Assembly: GCA_020466095.1 (NCBI GenBank)
Contig: CM035807.1
Span: 16,038,985 to 16,102,984 of the forward strand
Origin: Chlorops oryzae
Taxonomy: Eukaryota > Arthropoda > Insecta > Diptera > Chloropidae
DNA: 64,000 nucleotides
Reading direction: 5' to 3'
Shown: piece after piece, positions 1 through 11,804 of the stretch
Layout of the letters: each line of letters starts with the position of its first letter
Numbering within the stretch: the first letter of the stretch is position 1
The notes under the pieces: generated by a model
Seen by the model: the letters and a program-made list of their open reading frames with translations, nothing else
Databases searched by the model: none
Told to the model about the DNA's origin: nothing
Translations under genes and position numbers: made by a program

Positions 1-1194
1 ATTGGTATCCTCTGTTACATTTCTGTCTTTTAAATTAAAAATTAATAATTTACAACTGAATTCTTTGCATTCAAATTGCAGCTTCCTTTTACGTTTCTTT
101 TGCCACGTTTGCTACACGTCACTGCCGCACGTTCATACGTGTAGCCTTATTTCACGAATGGGACTTTGGTCATTGTAGTGGGCCTCTTTGTTCGATTTTC
201 GCAGATATTTTTCTTTTAATTATGGCCTTCCACAGCAATGCTCCAATTCCGGAGTTCATTTTTAGCCATTTGCACTCTGCGGACGGAAAATGATCGAATG
301 GGCGGCTTATAATTGGAAAAGCACGAAAGAGTGAGAGGGAGAGAGAGAGAGATAGAAAGAGAGAGAGAAATAAATGAGAACAAAAAGTCTTTTCTTCATT
401 TCATTTTCAAGGATGCAAAAGCATATTGGCTGGTAATGAGCAATGCAATATGACAAGAATTCGTATGAAAAGAAGGAGGAAAAGGACACTATAATTCGGA
501 TTAATTAATTAAATTAGTCTTCAGTTCAATTCGGTATTAAATACTTTGTACCATGAAGCGCATAAAAGACGATGGTAGTTTACAAGCTTTTATCTTTCCA
601 TTGTAATTTTTTTAAACGAAAAAAAAAAAAAAACAAACAGTTGAGGATATCGTGTTTAAAGCCTTTTTATGGTGGAAAATATAAAAATAATGTTAAAAAT
701 TTTATACGAAGACGCGTTATGTTGAGGGCATGCAACACGTGGAGCTTTATCGCTCTGCCTTGAGCGAACACAAAAATAATTTAAAATTCATTCTGAGCAA
801 CTAAATCAGTGGACCGGAAGTTTTGTAGCTAATATTATACTTAAGATGGTAGGTTATGAGGGCTGAGAATTAGATAGAATCGTTATTTTTAAAAAGGATC
901 ATTAGGAAAAAATGAATTGAAAATATTTTGCAAATTATTTTGCCCTATAAGTGTTAACGCATTCCCCTTTAAAGTGATCATTTTTAGAGACTGAATTACA
1001 CAACACTAACCTGTAGTCTGAGCACTGTAAAGCGAAGCCCCCCTTCAGCCAGCTAAAGCTATAAAGCTTAAATCCTTTCACAAATTTTTGGTAATAAATT
1101 CCGTAAATTTTTCTCTTCGAATAAAACAAAAATCTGGTATTTTCTGGTCCTTTGGTCCCTTTCATTATAAGGGAATTTGATATAAGCCAGGTGT
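1..1194. other. Noncoding AT-rich stretch
   Basis: No credible gene is visible. A short GA-rich microsatellite lies at about 328-370 and an A run at 620-634. The short ORFs here have no recognisable motif and biased Phe/Ser or Lys composition. Confidence 0.6.
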
Positions 1195-2230
1195 ATATGG
1201 GGCATTTCACGTCAAGTGTACCCGCTCAAAAAACTTTATACCTGGGATTTCGATGAAACTTTGTGGAAATGTTGCGCTATGAGAGTACATGAATTGTGCA
1301 AAAGGAGGAGGGGAAATATTGACCGGGTGCCTAGATACAGGGTGTTAAACTTTCGGTCCTTTTTGTATTCAAAAAATTCTACGTCTCGCAAATTGGGAAA
1401 TGAAAAAAATGTGATAAAGGATTTTTATAGATTTTTGTCTGCTCTTTCCGAAAAAAAATATTACAATTCCCAGAAATTATTATTGATGCACAAAAAAACG
1501 GTTTTTATTTTTATAAGCAATTTTTCGCCGAATGCGACATTTTTAATATTTTTTAAAATAATTTTAAACGAAAGCTGAACTTTTTTTCTATAAAATGACA
1601 TTTTAAGCAGGATGGGATCTCCAAAACTAACGACTCAATGGAGGTGTAGAACCCAGCGCGACCCACGCGCCAAGCACGCAGAAGCCGCTATTCAGCTTTA
1701 TCAACTAGAAAAGTTCAGCAGCCACAGCTGAATAGCGGCTCTGCGTGCTTGGCGCGTGGGTCGCGCTGGGTTCAACACCTCCGTTTACTCGTAAATTTTG
1801 GAGATCCCACTTCAATTAAGACTTTATCTTATAGAAAAAAAGCTCAGCTTTCGTTTAAAATTATTTAAAAAAAAATTTAAAATGTCGCATTGAGCGAAAA
1901 ATTGATTTTAAAAATAAAAACCGTTTTTTTTTTTTGCATAAATAATAATTTCTGGAGATTGTAATATTTTTTTTCGGAAAGAGCAGAAAAAAATCTATAA
2001 AAATCCTTTATTACATTTTTTTCATTTTCCAATTTGCAAGACGTAGATTTTTTTGAATACAAAAAGGCCTGAAAGTTTGACACCCTGTATCTAGGCACCC
2101 GGTAAATATTTCCCCTCCTCCTTTTGCACAATTCATGTACTCTCATAGCGCAACATTTCCACCAAGTTTCATCGAAATCCCAGCTATGAAGTTTTTTGAG
2201 CGGGTACACTTGACGTGAAATGCCCCATAT
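1195..2230. mobile_element. Foldback (long inverted repeat) element
   Basis: The left half (1195 to about 1710) and the right half (about 1725 to 2230) are reverse complements of each other over roughly 500 bases, at about 90% identity by eye. Only a few bases separate them near 1710-1730. Both outer ends read ATATGGGGCATTTCACGTC inward, and both inner ends carry the same GC-rich block (CCCACGCGCCAAGCACGCAG). If the TIR begins at GGGG, the flanking ATAT on each side could be a 4-bp target duplication, but ATAT is palindromic so this is weak. The two 110-120 residue ORFs in the arms are mirror copies with no known domain and probably shadows. The layout is a foldback or large MITE, non-autonomous because no transposase is visible. 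Confidence 0.85.
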
Positions 2231-4319
2231 GTGGCTCTTATTATTTGTTATTTGTTCGACTGTCCGGAATTCTCACGAAGCAGACTGATGGCATTCGGTA
2301 CGTGTGACATATACGGAAAGAATGCTCTTTCCTTATCTTTCAGGAGTCTTCTAAGGTTCATTCATAGAACTGAGAAGACCCTGTAAAGAACATGCCATCT
2401 TGGGTCAGTACAATGGACAAATTGATATCTGAGTGCTGCCCTTGAAAACAGGCTTTTTAATTTAAAAAAAAAAAAAATGTGGCTCTGAAGTTCCTTTCGC
2501 ATCATTATTTTGCAGCCAATAGCTAAATATTGTGCTAGCTCTTTTGATGAAAGTCTTTTCGATCTAAGGACATCCGTTGTTTCATGTGGCACAAAGAGTG
2601 ATGATCGAATGGTGCCCATCCTCAGCAGTGATCGCCTCTAAATTTAAATACCTATGTATGTACGTACCTACCTAGCCTTGCCGCATTTTAAAACTACTAC
2701 GAGAGTTAAAAGAAAGGTCTTTATATATAAGTACTTCTAAACCAATCCATTTGGCACACTAGGAAGAACATCGGTCCGGAGCTCGTCGAGAACTTTCGAA
2801 CAAAAATTAAAATCTTTCAGGCAGAACTTTCTGATCGATTCCCAGGAGCCGATTGAGGTTGTCAGCCCAGCCACTCTCTAATTGGACTCTTTGCTCTTAA
2901 TTGAAGGACAAAAAATTTAGAATTTCTGTTCAAAGTGACTCAAACATAATTGACAAAAAAAAACCCCCCTTGAATCCTTGAAGTACTAAACTGTTTGATA
3001 CGCCGATCCAATTTGAATAGGCGCAAGTGTTTTGAGCTCACTGAAGTACGAATTTCTTTCAAATTAAATCATTTAAATTCCTTTCAATTTTGTGCTTAGA
3101 CAAAACTTATTGCCTAAGCCAAAAAAAGAAAAAATAAAAGCAAACCTATTTAACTGAGGATTGCTTTCGACAATTCAGAAGATTTCTACCGCAAAATTGC
3201 TCACACGTTTCCTATCATCCAAGGTCATTTGATTGCTCAATGCTTCTCATTTTCTTCTTCCATTTCTGCTTTTCCTATTCCTATTGTATATTTTTTTGTT
3301 TTCTTCCTACGAGCATCACATTGAGTGAATGAACGACTTAACCGTAAGTCACTTGGGATCCTTGAAGATTTCATTGATTTGCCTACAACGAAATGTCGTT
3401 CAATTGAGATTCATTAAATTGCAAAATAAAAAGACGAACGAGAAGCGAAAACAAAAGCAATGAATAAAGCCCAATTTTAGGGGTAGCCACGTGTTGTTTT
3501 TGATTTCCATCCTCCTCCATGGCACTAATATATTTTCTTTAGTAATCGAGGAGTTTTTTTCTTTGCAGCCGACGATTTTATGTGCTCTCTCAAATTACAC
3601 AAAATGAAGCGGAAAAGCCAATGTTCTTGCGGCAACCAGAAGCAACGCGAAATAATTGAAATTCAATTCGATTCAATTGAATTCAATTCAAATTTGAGTT
3701 CTTTTGAGCTCATTTCTTAAAGTGACAAATTATTGCCGTATTTTTTTTTATTCCTCATTCGTGTAAAAGAAAAAACCAAAAAAAAAAAAATTAAATAAGT
3801 AAAAAACGCTGAATGGAACGTAAAACTCGCGTTGATTTTCACTCACAGCTCCCATTTGTGCCCTCAGACTCGATCTATATGCGCCCTAGATTATATTAAG
3901 GTATATACTTATACACACTTATCATAGGCATAAGAAAAAGCCACCTTACTGCTATCATCATTCAGAGTCAAGCCATCTGTTTTCGTTTTATTTGTTTATT
4001 ATATTTTTATCTGTTTTTTTCATTCTCTCCTTCTTTCGGAAGACATTGAATGGAGGAAGAAGGTCCGTAACATTGCGAAACCGCATATTTTTCTGGTCTT
4101 GTCTTTTCATCCCATTTCAATTTTTTTAATCGATTTCTGTGTGTGTGGATGAAAAGCGGCGTTGCCAGACATTTATTGGCATTAAATTTGAATGGCCCGA
4201 TTTATTACAAAAATTTAGAAATTCTTTTTTTTGAATTTTTCGCTAAATAATGGTTGAAAAGTTAGAAAATTTTTATTTAAAAAAATTCATGCCTATATTA
4301 ATTCCCCTTAAAATCTTTA
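2231..4319. other. Noncoding stretch
   Basis: I see no gene. Several A or T runs are present, and an ATTCAATTC/GAATTCAATT-type low-complexity patch lies at 3658-3695. No exon with a recognisable protein motif was found on either strand. Confidence 0.55.
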
Positions 4320-4760
4320 AGAAAAACAAGTAACAAAGCTAACGTCGATCAAGCCCAACTTTGATAAACCTAGCCTATTATACCATCCCGAAATGGTTGG
4401 CGCACTACAATATGTTCAGGTTTTCCCGTACATCTTCTATTCGTCTTGGTCAAACTATGTTTCGAAGTTGAAGCTTATACGCCTTTAAATTCGGAAGCTA
4501 CGATTAATCTCTATTTGTGGGCATGGCAGTGGGCGGATATCGCCCATTTTAGCTTAGGAGCGTAATCAGCGCCCAACGTGCCTCCGTTCTGAGAGGAGAT
4601 CCGATCACAGATGGACGTACGGACAGACGGTCATATCTAAGTCGATTCAGTTTTCGATCCTCATCAATCATATACATTAAGGAGGATCGATTTTGTAACC
4701 GCCAATTTCCCTAGCAGAATACTATTCTATGTCCCATACTTTATAATTATGCCGAAGAAA
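4320..4760. repeat. Fly interspersed repeat fragment
   Basis: The stretch has the wording of a common dispersed repeat of flies: a 'GGGCATGGCAGTGGGCGG' block at about 4520, 'GATGGACGTACGGACAGACGG' near 4610-4630, then a GATCC-TCATCAA-CATATAC segment and 'AGGAGGATCGATTTTG'. The recognition is from memory of this kind of fly repeat, not a search. No ORF is preserved. The class (Helitron, DNA transposon or other) cannot be settled here. Confidence 0.5.
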
Positions 4761-7363
4761 CTATAGGTCAAATGTGAATTTTAACCTTCCGCTTTTGCAA
4801 ACAAAGTTTTTTCATGCTATGTATATTCGACTTATTTTGGTCATCATTGTTGGTGAAAACATCTCAAAAAGCAGAGAAACAATCACTTCAACGTTCCTCA
4901 AATCTCAAGTCCATTGAAAAAATTTTATATTTTCTTTAATAACTATCTTAAAATGGCCAATTTATGATGATTTTTCAAAAAAAATTTTATTATTTCTCAT
5001 GCCTAAAATTATGCTTATAAGCAAAATAAGAAAAATTCAATTTACAAACTTTTTTGTTAGCTAGAAATTTCAATAATTTGTAGCATGCTTTTAGGCATAT
5101 TTAAGATGGGCCTTCTTTTTAAAAAGCGGAAGACAAAAATTCGGCTTTGACCTATGGTTCCCTGGGCATTTTTACCTCAAACAAAATTGTAGAATCTTAT
5201 TTCACTAGGGCAATTTTAATTTTTTTTTTTTTTTTTTTTTTGTCGAACAAAACGATCCACCTTAATATACATATTTGTCTATATCCACGGTTATAGTGTA
5301 AGCTGCTTACGTTGTGTATAAGAATTATATACTTATGTAGCAATCAATGCACTATGACAAAATATAAACAAACTTTAACTCCAGTTCCTGGAAGTTCTTG
5401 ATATATGTGGCAATTGTCTATATTAAGTCTTGCCTGATTGGGTACAGGTCAATTTTTAATGGATTTTGAAAAGCGTGGCCGAGAATTAAGTTGCGCACTC
5501 TTTTGCTTTTATATTATGGCTATATCTCGTAAGCTGTTTAATATTTTATTGTCCTGACTATAACAGAATTTTAGCCATAGACATGGAGTATTATTAATTG
5601 AACTGAAAAACCTCCATGTAGTAGATAAAAATAGCAAAAATCTCAAAAGTCTTAAAGATTTTTTCCACCTCCTTTTACTATTTTTGGCGAATTTTGTAAA
5701 AGATGTTTGATTGAAATGAAGAAAAAACAAAACAGGACAACTCCCCGCAGGGCACTAACTTCATCCGAGTTCTTCTTGAATCTGTTTAGGCCCTTCAAAA
5801 TTTCCAACGTTTTAATCCAAAATTGGATATCGGAATAAGGACACAAAAGGAAATAGTGCTTAGGAATATATTTGATATTTGATAATCCCACATTGTTGGG
5901 TGTATTTTGAAAAAAAAAAAAAAATTGATTCCAAATGTGAAAAGTGATCTGGCAACGCCAATAAAAGCTTCTATTTTAGACACGACTTTACTTCAATTTA
6001 TGTTCATCTCCAAATTTACTACCCAATACACTCGTACACTTGCAAAACGAGTTCGCCAACATCGAGGAATTGGAATCGAGATTTTCTGTTGTTTTTTTTT
6101 TCTTTGCACAAAGTTCTGGGTTCGATGGCGGCAGTCGCCAGTCACCACTTCATCCAGAATTGATGCTTTTACGGTTTCACTTTTATCGGTTTATTTTTTA
6201 AAATTTATTTTATTTTTATTTTTAGTTTGGTCTCTCTTTTTTTTGTTGGGAATCGAACTTTGTTCTCGGCTTTGCATCACAGTGTTTGTCGACCTTTCTG
6301 TGAGTTTGTTTTCTCGATATTCATTTTTGTTTCGTTCATTTGAACACTCGAGGCGTTGACGGTTTCCGTTTGGTATTTTAACAGGGCTGTTCACATTTCC
6401 AATGAGCTGAATTTTATTATTTATTCATATATTTTTTTTTTTCACCAAAAATTGCGATTCTCGATTTGATTTGCTTTCATTTAGTGAAATTTTTGTGTGC
6501 AATTTTTTCTTTGAATTAGAATTTGAATTTTTTCCTCTTAATTCCTTTCAGCGAAAACAATTTTTCGATAGAGCTTGTTAAATAGTAACGATTTTCCATT
6601 AAAACCCATTAAAAATTCAGGGTATTTTTTTTAGTTATTTATTTAAAAAAAATCCGATTTATATAGATTTACTGTAATTTTATTTTATTTCATTGTTGTT
6701 AGACCTGGCACACTCTCTGTTGAGGGTATGTTACGTTTGTGTGGTTGTGTGTAACACCCAAAACCATTCGAGATAAACAAAGTAAACATCGGTTATGTCT
6801 CTCGTATAAGATATTGAAATTTGTTAACGGGATATAAAACAAGTTTGAGACATGGCCCGTCGACCATTTTTAGGGTATCTCTAGTTAGGACTATGTAACC
6901 AAAAAATGTCTAAACGTACACCTTCAAGATATTTATGATGAATGAATTGAACATAATGTTATTTAGAAAATTTGATAAATGGCGTGGCAAGGCCTTGACT
7001 CTTAATTGAAGATTAAAGGACTGAACCAAAGTTGGTAATGCTTCCTTTGTGGTCTTGAATATCATTTCTAAAAATGGACTTCATTGGACCATTTTTAAGG
7101 ACACCTCCAGTACTAGGGTCTGTCACAAAAATCCCAAAAACTGCCTAAAAATCGGGGTTTTTCGAACTATTTTAGTTCAATCTAGAATTTGAGCTTATAT
7201 TAAGGACTCTGAATAAATTTCCTAAAATTGGAAAAGTGGGCCGGTAGTGGGAAAGTATGAGGCCCGAAATGGCCTTTTAAATCTCCAGAATGTCTTGTCT
7301 TAATGGTTGTGAGTCTTGGGGCCTGTTTAAAACAATATTCAAAAATATGTACATGTATGCCTG
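4761..7363. other. Noncoding stretch
   Basis: No supported gene. A 22-base T run lies at 5221-5242, and AT-rich low-complexity sequence is common. The largest ORF (5907-6359, +) is Phe/Leu/Ser-rich, falls in T-rich sequence and overlaps an antisense ORF; it shows no domain. Confidence 0.55.
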
Positions 7364-7585
7364 TGTCGGGTACTTTGTGGTCAGACTCGCCTGACTATAA
7401 CACCCTTAATTTTTTTTTTTTTTTTTGCTTTCAATTTTAATGCCCATTCTCGGAAAAATGCAATCAAAAATTTATAAATTTATTTAGTCGTTTTTATCGA
7501 CCTTTAAAACTTCAATAAAATAAGGAGAGAAAAAACTCACTTAGGGTGTTATTGTCATTGAATATTTAAAGTTAAATACCCGACA
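7364..7585. mobile_element. Small TIR element (TGTCGGGTA ends)
   Basis: The ends are perfect 9-base inverted repeats, TGTCGGGTA and TACCCGACA. A second inner inverted pair is ATAACACCCTTA (about 7399) and TTAGGGTGTTAT (about 7541). The 222-bp interior is AT-rich with no ORF. A small non-autonomous DNA element or hairpin repeat fits. No convincing target duplication was seen, so the superfamily is open. Confidence 0.5.
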
Positions 7586-9981
7586 ATTCGATGTGTTCTT
7601 ATACATTCATTTGCTAGGGTCAAGACTGACCAGCAATTCATGTGGGAGAATAGTGTGTGAAAAGCCCTTAAAATGAATGCTTACAGTTCCAAATTATCCA
7701 AAATTTAAAGGAAACAGTTGTTTACTCTTTGAAGAAAAAATTCACCTCACCAAGAAGAAATTTTTTTTTTTTGAGCTATGAAGAAAAAGAAAAAAAATAG
7801 GACGATCGATATGATCAGACAATTAATTCCTCCACCTAGAAAATTGAATTCCTTACTGAGAAACGTGAACCCTGAATTTGGTTGATAAATCCTGATTTGC
7901 TCCTTTACGAGCAATGGATTACTGCATTAATCTCCGAACCTCATGCATTTTGTTATTTCCTTATTAGCATTGCATGTCCTTACGGGTGAGTAATACTAAA
8001 AAGCTCCTAATGGAAATCAAACAGTGTACCTACTCCTTTCGTCCTCAAAATAGAGCACAATGAAAAGTAACAGCACAAAGTGAGTGATCTTTTGTCCCGA
8101 ATACAAATTTATTTTGCTCGAACCTTAACAAATCTGGGCCGCAAGGTTTACAAATTTTCAAAAAAATGCCATGAGCATTTGGTCCGTTGGTTAGAAATAC
8201 CCCATGTTTTCCCTATTGAGAAACTCCAAAAAAATGATGTGCGAGATGGCAAGGCCCTACGACCAAATACGACGAGCTAGACCGGGGATGGCCACCGTGC
8301 CGAACCGCCACTGCCCACCATTGACACAACCCCTAAAATATTACAACGGTTATTTCTCGCTTTTGATTCTCCCTGCCGTGTGATTTGAACATATGAACTC
8401 TTGTTCGTCTTTTGACACAAGTCGAAAGTCGGGGTCATTTTTCCTCTATAAGTTTAAGATCGATTTGAAAAAGTCATTACTCTTTCATGGGTCGATTTGG
8501 ATATTATTCCGTATATTTTTTACTGGGCAATTGACACACAGACAGGCAAAAGATTTTTGACTCAATCGCTCGGACAAACAATCGCAACATTCTTCTTACC
8601 ATAGCCAAAAATTCTATTGGAAAAAAAACAAACAAAAAAACTAGAATCAAAAGCATTTACAACAATTTTGCGTGTTTTAAGCTCAAAAAAGATTTGTACA
8701 AATTTAACAAAAAATCACTTTTTCTCTGCTTGCAAGTAGGTAATAAAAAAATTTCTATAAAAAATTTTCATTTTCACCGCATAAAATCCACAAAAGACGA
8801 GTGAGGACTTAATGGGTTAAGCATTTAAGTGCTGAGACTTATGTGGAGCTTTTTGAATGCTTTTAAATTCATCGTTTCAATTGAAAAAATATGATTTTTT
8901 TTTAAAATATTAATTAATCAATTTTCGCATAAAAAGATTTAAAACATTTCCTTGGTTTTTTTTGTTCTCTCTGCATGATCCCGAATCGTTACTGAGTGCC
9001 ATGAATATAAAATTTTAAAAAATAAATAATATCGAGCCACTCACATTTCTATTCTCATGCGTCGTTTTTCCTTTTCTTTTCATCCATTTTTTTTTTGGGA
9101 TCAAAAACTTTCCGTCATTGGGCAGAAAGAGGAGCAAAGCATCAAAGTATATTGTCAATAATAGCGTAATTAACAGAATTTCATTTCCGATATTCGCGCA
9201 GAATGTCGCGACCTTTTGCCACAAATTTGCCATTAGAGCCTTTTTCTTTTTGTTATTATTTTTAAATCATAACAATTTTGCGTCTACGATGTTTTCTCCT
9301 GTTCACGTTTTTTTTTTTTTTTTGTTTCTTTCTTTCTTTCTTGATTTCTTTTTTTCTATGCAATTTTTGGCCAATTTTGTAGCTATAAAATTTGATGCCA
9401 TTATTTTTTTGGCAAAACAAACCACAACACGGATTGAGCTGAACTTTTATTGCTTGTTTGCGAATATTTTCTTTTCCCACGGAGCAACGAAGACGGGCGC
9501 ACATTGCTCAATGTGCCCAATGTTGCGCCAAAGGCCAGGAGTAGTTGAAGCCATTACATGATGAACGGAAAGTTTGTGGCGCCAAAACAAAACTTCCAAA
9601 CTTTGCCAGCGGCAGCAGAAAAAGATACACTAAAGGAAAAAAATTGAAAAAAACGAAAAAAAAAAAATGAGAATAGAATCAATTTTATAAAAATTTATCT
9701 TTCGAAATTATTCCGGATTACTTTTAATTTACATCATTATTATTGAAATTGGAAAAAACACTCGATCGATATTCATTGATAGCATCGCTTATATTATGTC
9801 TTTATGGTCTGGCGTACTTATAATAATAATAATAATAATTGATTAATACTCGTCAATCGAAATGAAGTCAATAAAATCAAATGTTTCGTCCTTATGAAAC
9901 TAGTTCGAAGGACCAAAATCAGTGAACGGAACTGTTAAGGCACAAAGAATGCTTTTAATTCTCTGTATCCATAACAGTAAC
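7586..9981. other. Noncoding stretch
   Basis: No supported gene. ORFs at 8080-8280 and 9118-9561 (+) have no known motif; the second overlaps T-rich tracts (9310-9360) and an antisense Lys-rich ORF. An (AAT)n microsatellite lies at about 9819-9840. Confidence 0.55.
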
Positions 9982-10109
9982 TACACTGAGCTAAAAATCG
10001 TAGTAAAAATAACAAAAACGTAGTTAATTTAACTACGAACAGCAATGATTTGGCTCTATTAACGGACGTAGTTAAAATAACCACAAGCGTAGTAAAAAAG
10101 TTTGAATAC

Positions 10110-10165
10110 GAAAGTAGCAGCAAATCCCAAGTCGGCGAGTTCGATCCCCGGTCAGGCAGGCGTAC
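10110..10165 (+). other. tRNA-like B-box module inside TIR element 1
   Basis: GAGTTCGATCC at 10137-10147 matches the pol III B-box consensus GGTTCGANNCC except at one or two positions. It is followed by GGTCAGGCAGGCG and then a run of T from about 10167. A convincing A box is not seen (TTGGCTCTATTAACGG near 10047 is weak), so this is at best half a tRNA-like unit. It is not called a functional tRNA gene. Confidence 0.45.
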
Positions 10166-10429
10166 CTTTTTTTTTTTTTTTACAAATAATAACATAACGT
10201 TTAGGTATATAATATTTAAAAACCTTACAGGAATAAAAAGTTTTAAAACTAACATTTTATGCAAAAACAAAAAAAAAAATATATTTTGGAAAGCCGGGAT
10301 GTGGATGGGGCCCTCTCTTCTCTCCAATTTATACGGTTGGGGAAAGCTAGATTTCTCATTCTAGCTGTCCTGTTTTACCTTTAATATTTTTCTACTTGCT
10401 TGAAAAGTTCCCATTTTTCACACATTTCA

Positions 10430-10505
10430 TTCGCCTGCTGTAGGATTTGAACCCGAGCTCTTCGGATTGCTGAGCGAATACGCTGCCCGTACGCCACGGA
10501 TAAAT
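10430..10505 (-). other. tRNA-like module inside TIR element 1
   Basis: On the minus strand an A-box-like TGGCGTACGGG (rc of about 10486-10496) is followed by an arm containing CTCAGCAATCCGAAG and then a B-box-like GGGTTCAAATCC (rc of 10443-10454). Spacing matches tRNA geometry, but the T stem pairs only at two or three positions and the acceptor stem does not close. It is a tRNA-derived or tRNA-mimicking module and very similar to the module at 11353-11422. Confidence 0.55.
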
Positions 10506-11052
10506 CTGATTTGCGTGGCCTAAATATGTTATTTAAAGTCAAATGAAAACTATTTTACGGGGTTTTTTATAGACGTTTTTTAAATACGTGTGTAAAGAAA
10601 TTTGCTCCTAAAGAATACGCATGCCTATTAAACTCATGTTTGAATACGTCCGTACTACAGTTTTGCTCTAAAATAACTACGGTCGTAGTATACTACGAAT
10701 TGTTGTAAATTATACAACCGTAGTTTTCGCTCAGTGTAATAATCATTTTTCTCAGGATATTTCGATATAATTTCTCCATGGATTTTCGCATTCAAAAGGG
10801 GTTACAAAGGATTTCTAAAAACTTTCGGAAAGGAAGAATAGAAAATTAAAGAATTTTGTTACCCTATCTACTTTTTGAATTTAAAAAATGTTCCCATAAA
10901 ATTTCATAAAATATAGGCCATTCAAGAAATACTGGGTGTTCTAAATATGACCCCAATTTGATATTTTTAAACCGTATGAATTCTGCGCGAAAAATAATCT
11001 CCAATTTATTCTATTCTACTAACACTAATTGACAGCATTTTTTTCATGCTTA

Positions 11053-11614
11053 CCCAGCGGGAAATGTCCCGCGGACATCCCCGATGATGTCCTAGTGGCT
11101 TCGGAGCCGGAATGCATGCTATTTCCGGTGACACTTTGTATGCCATTTACACAGGAGCTGACAGGGACTTCAGCGGTGACATTGTCAAGCTAGGGTGTGC
11201 GATGGCGAAAAAAGCATTTGAGAGCAGCAGCACATTGCTCTTTTCTCTCTAAATGTCAATTTATATTTAAAGAAACCAGTTTGATAACTCTCTTCTTTGC
11301 CCTCTCTTTGGATATTTCGCAATTAAAAAAAATCTCTTTTTAACAATTTTTGTTCGCCTCAGCCAGGGATCGAACCCGCGATCTTCGGATTCTGAGTCGA
11401 GCACTCATCATTTACGCCACTTCATGCTAACGTTCAACTGACGCTAAAACCTTATTTAAATTTTAGTAGATAATGAGAGTCAAGCACATGAACAGCATCC
11501 CGCCACGATCACATGTCCTCTAAGATGTCACACATGACAATGTCACCTATATGTCATCGATGACATCACTGATCACTGATGACAATGTCATGCAGGAGAT
11601 AATTTCCCGCTGGG
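11053..11614. mobile_element. TIR element 2, TA-flanked, with tRNA-like module
   Basis: The ends are CCCAGCGGGAAAT (11053) and ATTTCCCGCTGGG (ending 11614), a perfect 13-base TIR flanked by TA on both sides (11051-11052, 11615-11616). The subterminal regions are full of ATGTCA/TGACAT motifs, densest at 11510-11595. The interior carries one minus-strand tRNA-like module at 11353-11422. No ORF of transposase type is present. It is non-autonomous and of uncertain superfamily. Confidence 0.75.
11353..11422 (-). other. tRNA-like module inside TIR element 2
   Basis: On the minus strand GTGGCGTAAATGATG gives an A-box-like start (rc of about 11406-11420). An anticodon-arm-like CTCAGAATCCGAAG follows, then GGGTTCGATCCC (rc of 11366-11377), an excellent B box. 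Four of five T-stem positions can pair if one G-T pair is counted. The part resembles arginine- or leucine-type tRNA layout, but there is no complementary acceptor stem, so a functional tRNA is unlikely. Confidence 0.6.
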
Positions 11615-11620
11615 TAAAAG

Positions 11621-11804
11621 CAGGGATCGGATTTTGTTGACTTTTATAAACTTAAAGCATACTTTATGGGGCAAAAATGTTTTTTACCAACATTTTGCGA
11701 AGTTTAACTTCAACCCGCTTTTCTAAATGCTCATATTGAAGTTAAAAATCGAAATGAATCTTAACTTTATGTAAGTTGAACAAAATTTGTACTCCACATG
11801 TACA
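11621..11804. mobile_element. hAT-type MITE family 1, copy A (3'-truncated)
   Basis: It begins CAGGGATCGGATTTTGTTGA and follows the same sequence as the copies at 29952, 30775 and 53068 through the inner GAACAAAATTTGTACTCCA. There the shared right terminal repeat is lost and unrelated sequence follows. The start lies only 7 bases right of the end of TIR element 2. Truncation explains why no target duplication is found. Confidence 0.75.

Larger units (their letters stand above)
9984..10736. mobile_element. TIR element 1, TA-flanked, with tRNA-like modules
   Basis: The left end reads CACTGAGCTAAAAAT and the right end, read inward, CACTGAGCGAAAACT. Both sides are flanked by TA (9982-9983 and 10737-10738), consistent with a 2-bp target duplication. 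The first and last ~120 bases hold repeated CGTAGTT/AACTACG motifs (for example near 9997, 10019, 10033, 10068, 10089 and 10670-10700), like subterminal transposase sites. The core carries a plus-strand B-box module (about 10137) and a minus-strand tRNA-like module (10430-10505). No transposase ORF is present. The CACTGA end resembles CACTA/Mirage/Chapaev-type termini; assignment is inference. Confidence 0.75.

Noticed and set aside
1216..2209. ORFs of 120 and 110 residues (MYPLKKL...) on opposite strands
   Set aside because: They are mirror images from the two arms of the foldback, diverge from each other by substitutions and frameshifts, and show no domain; they follow from the inverted repeat, not from selection for protein.
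9118..9561. 147-residue Phe-rich ORF
   Set aside because: It spans T runs and overlaps a Lys-rich antisense ORF; composition explains it.
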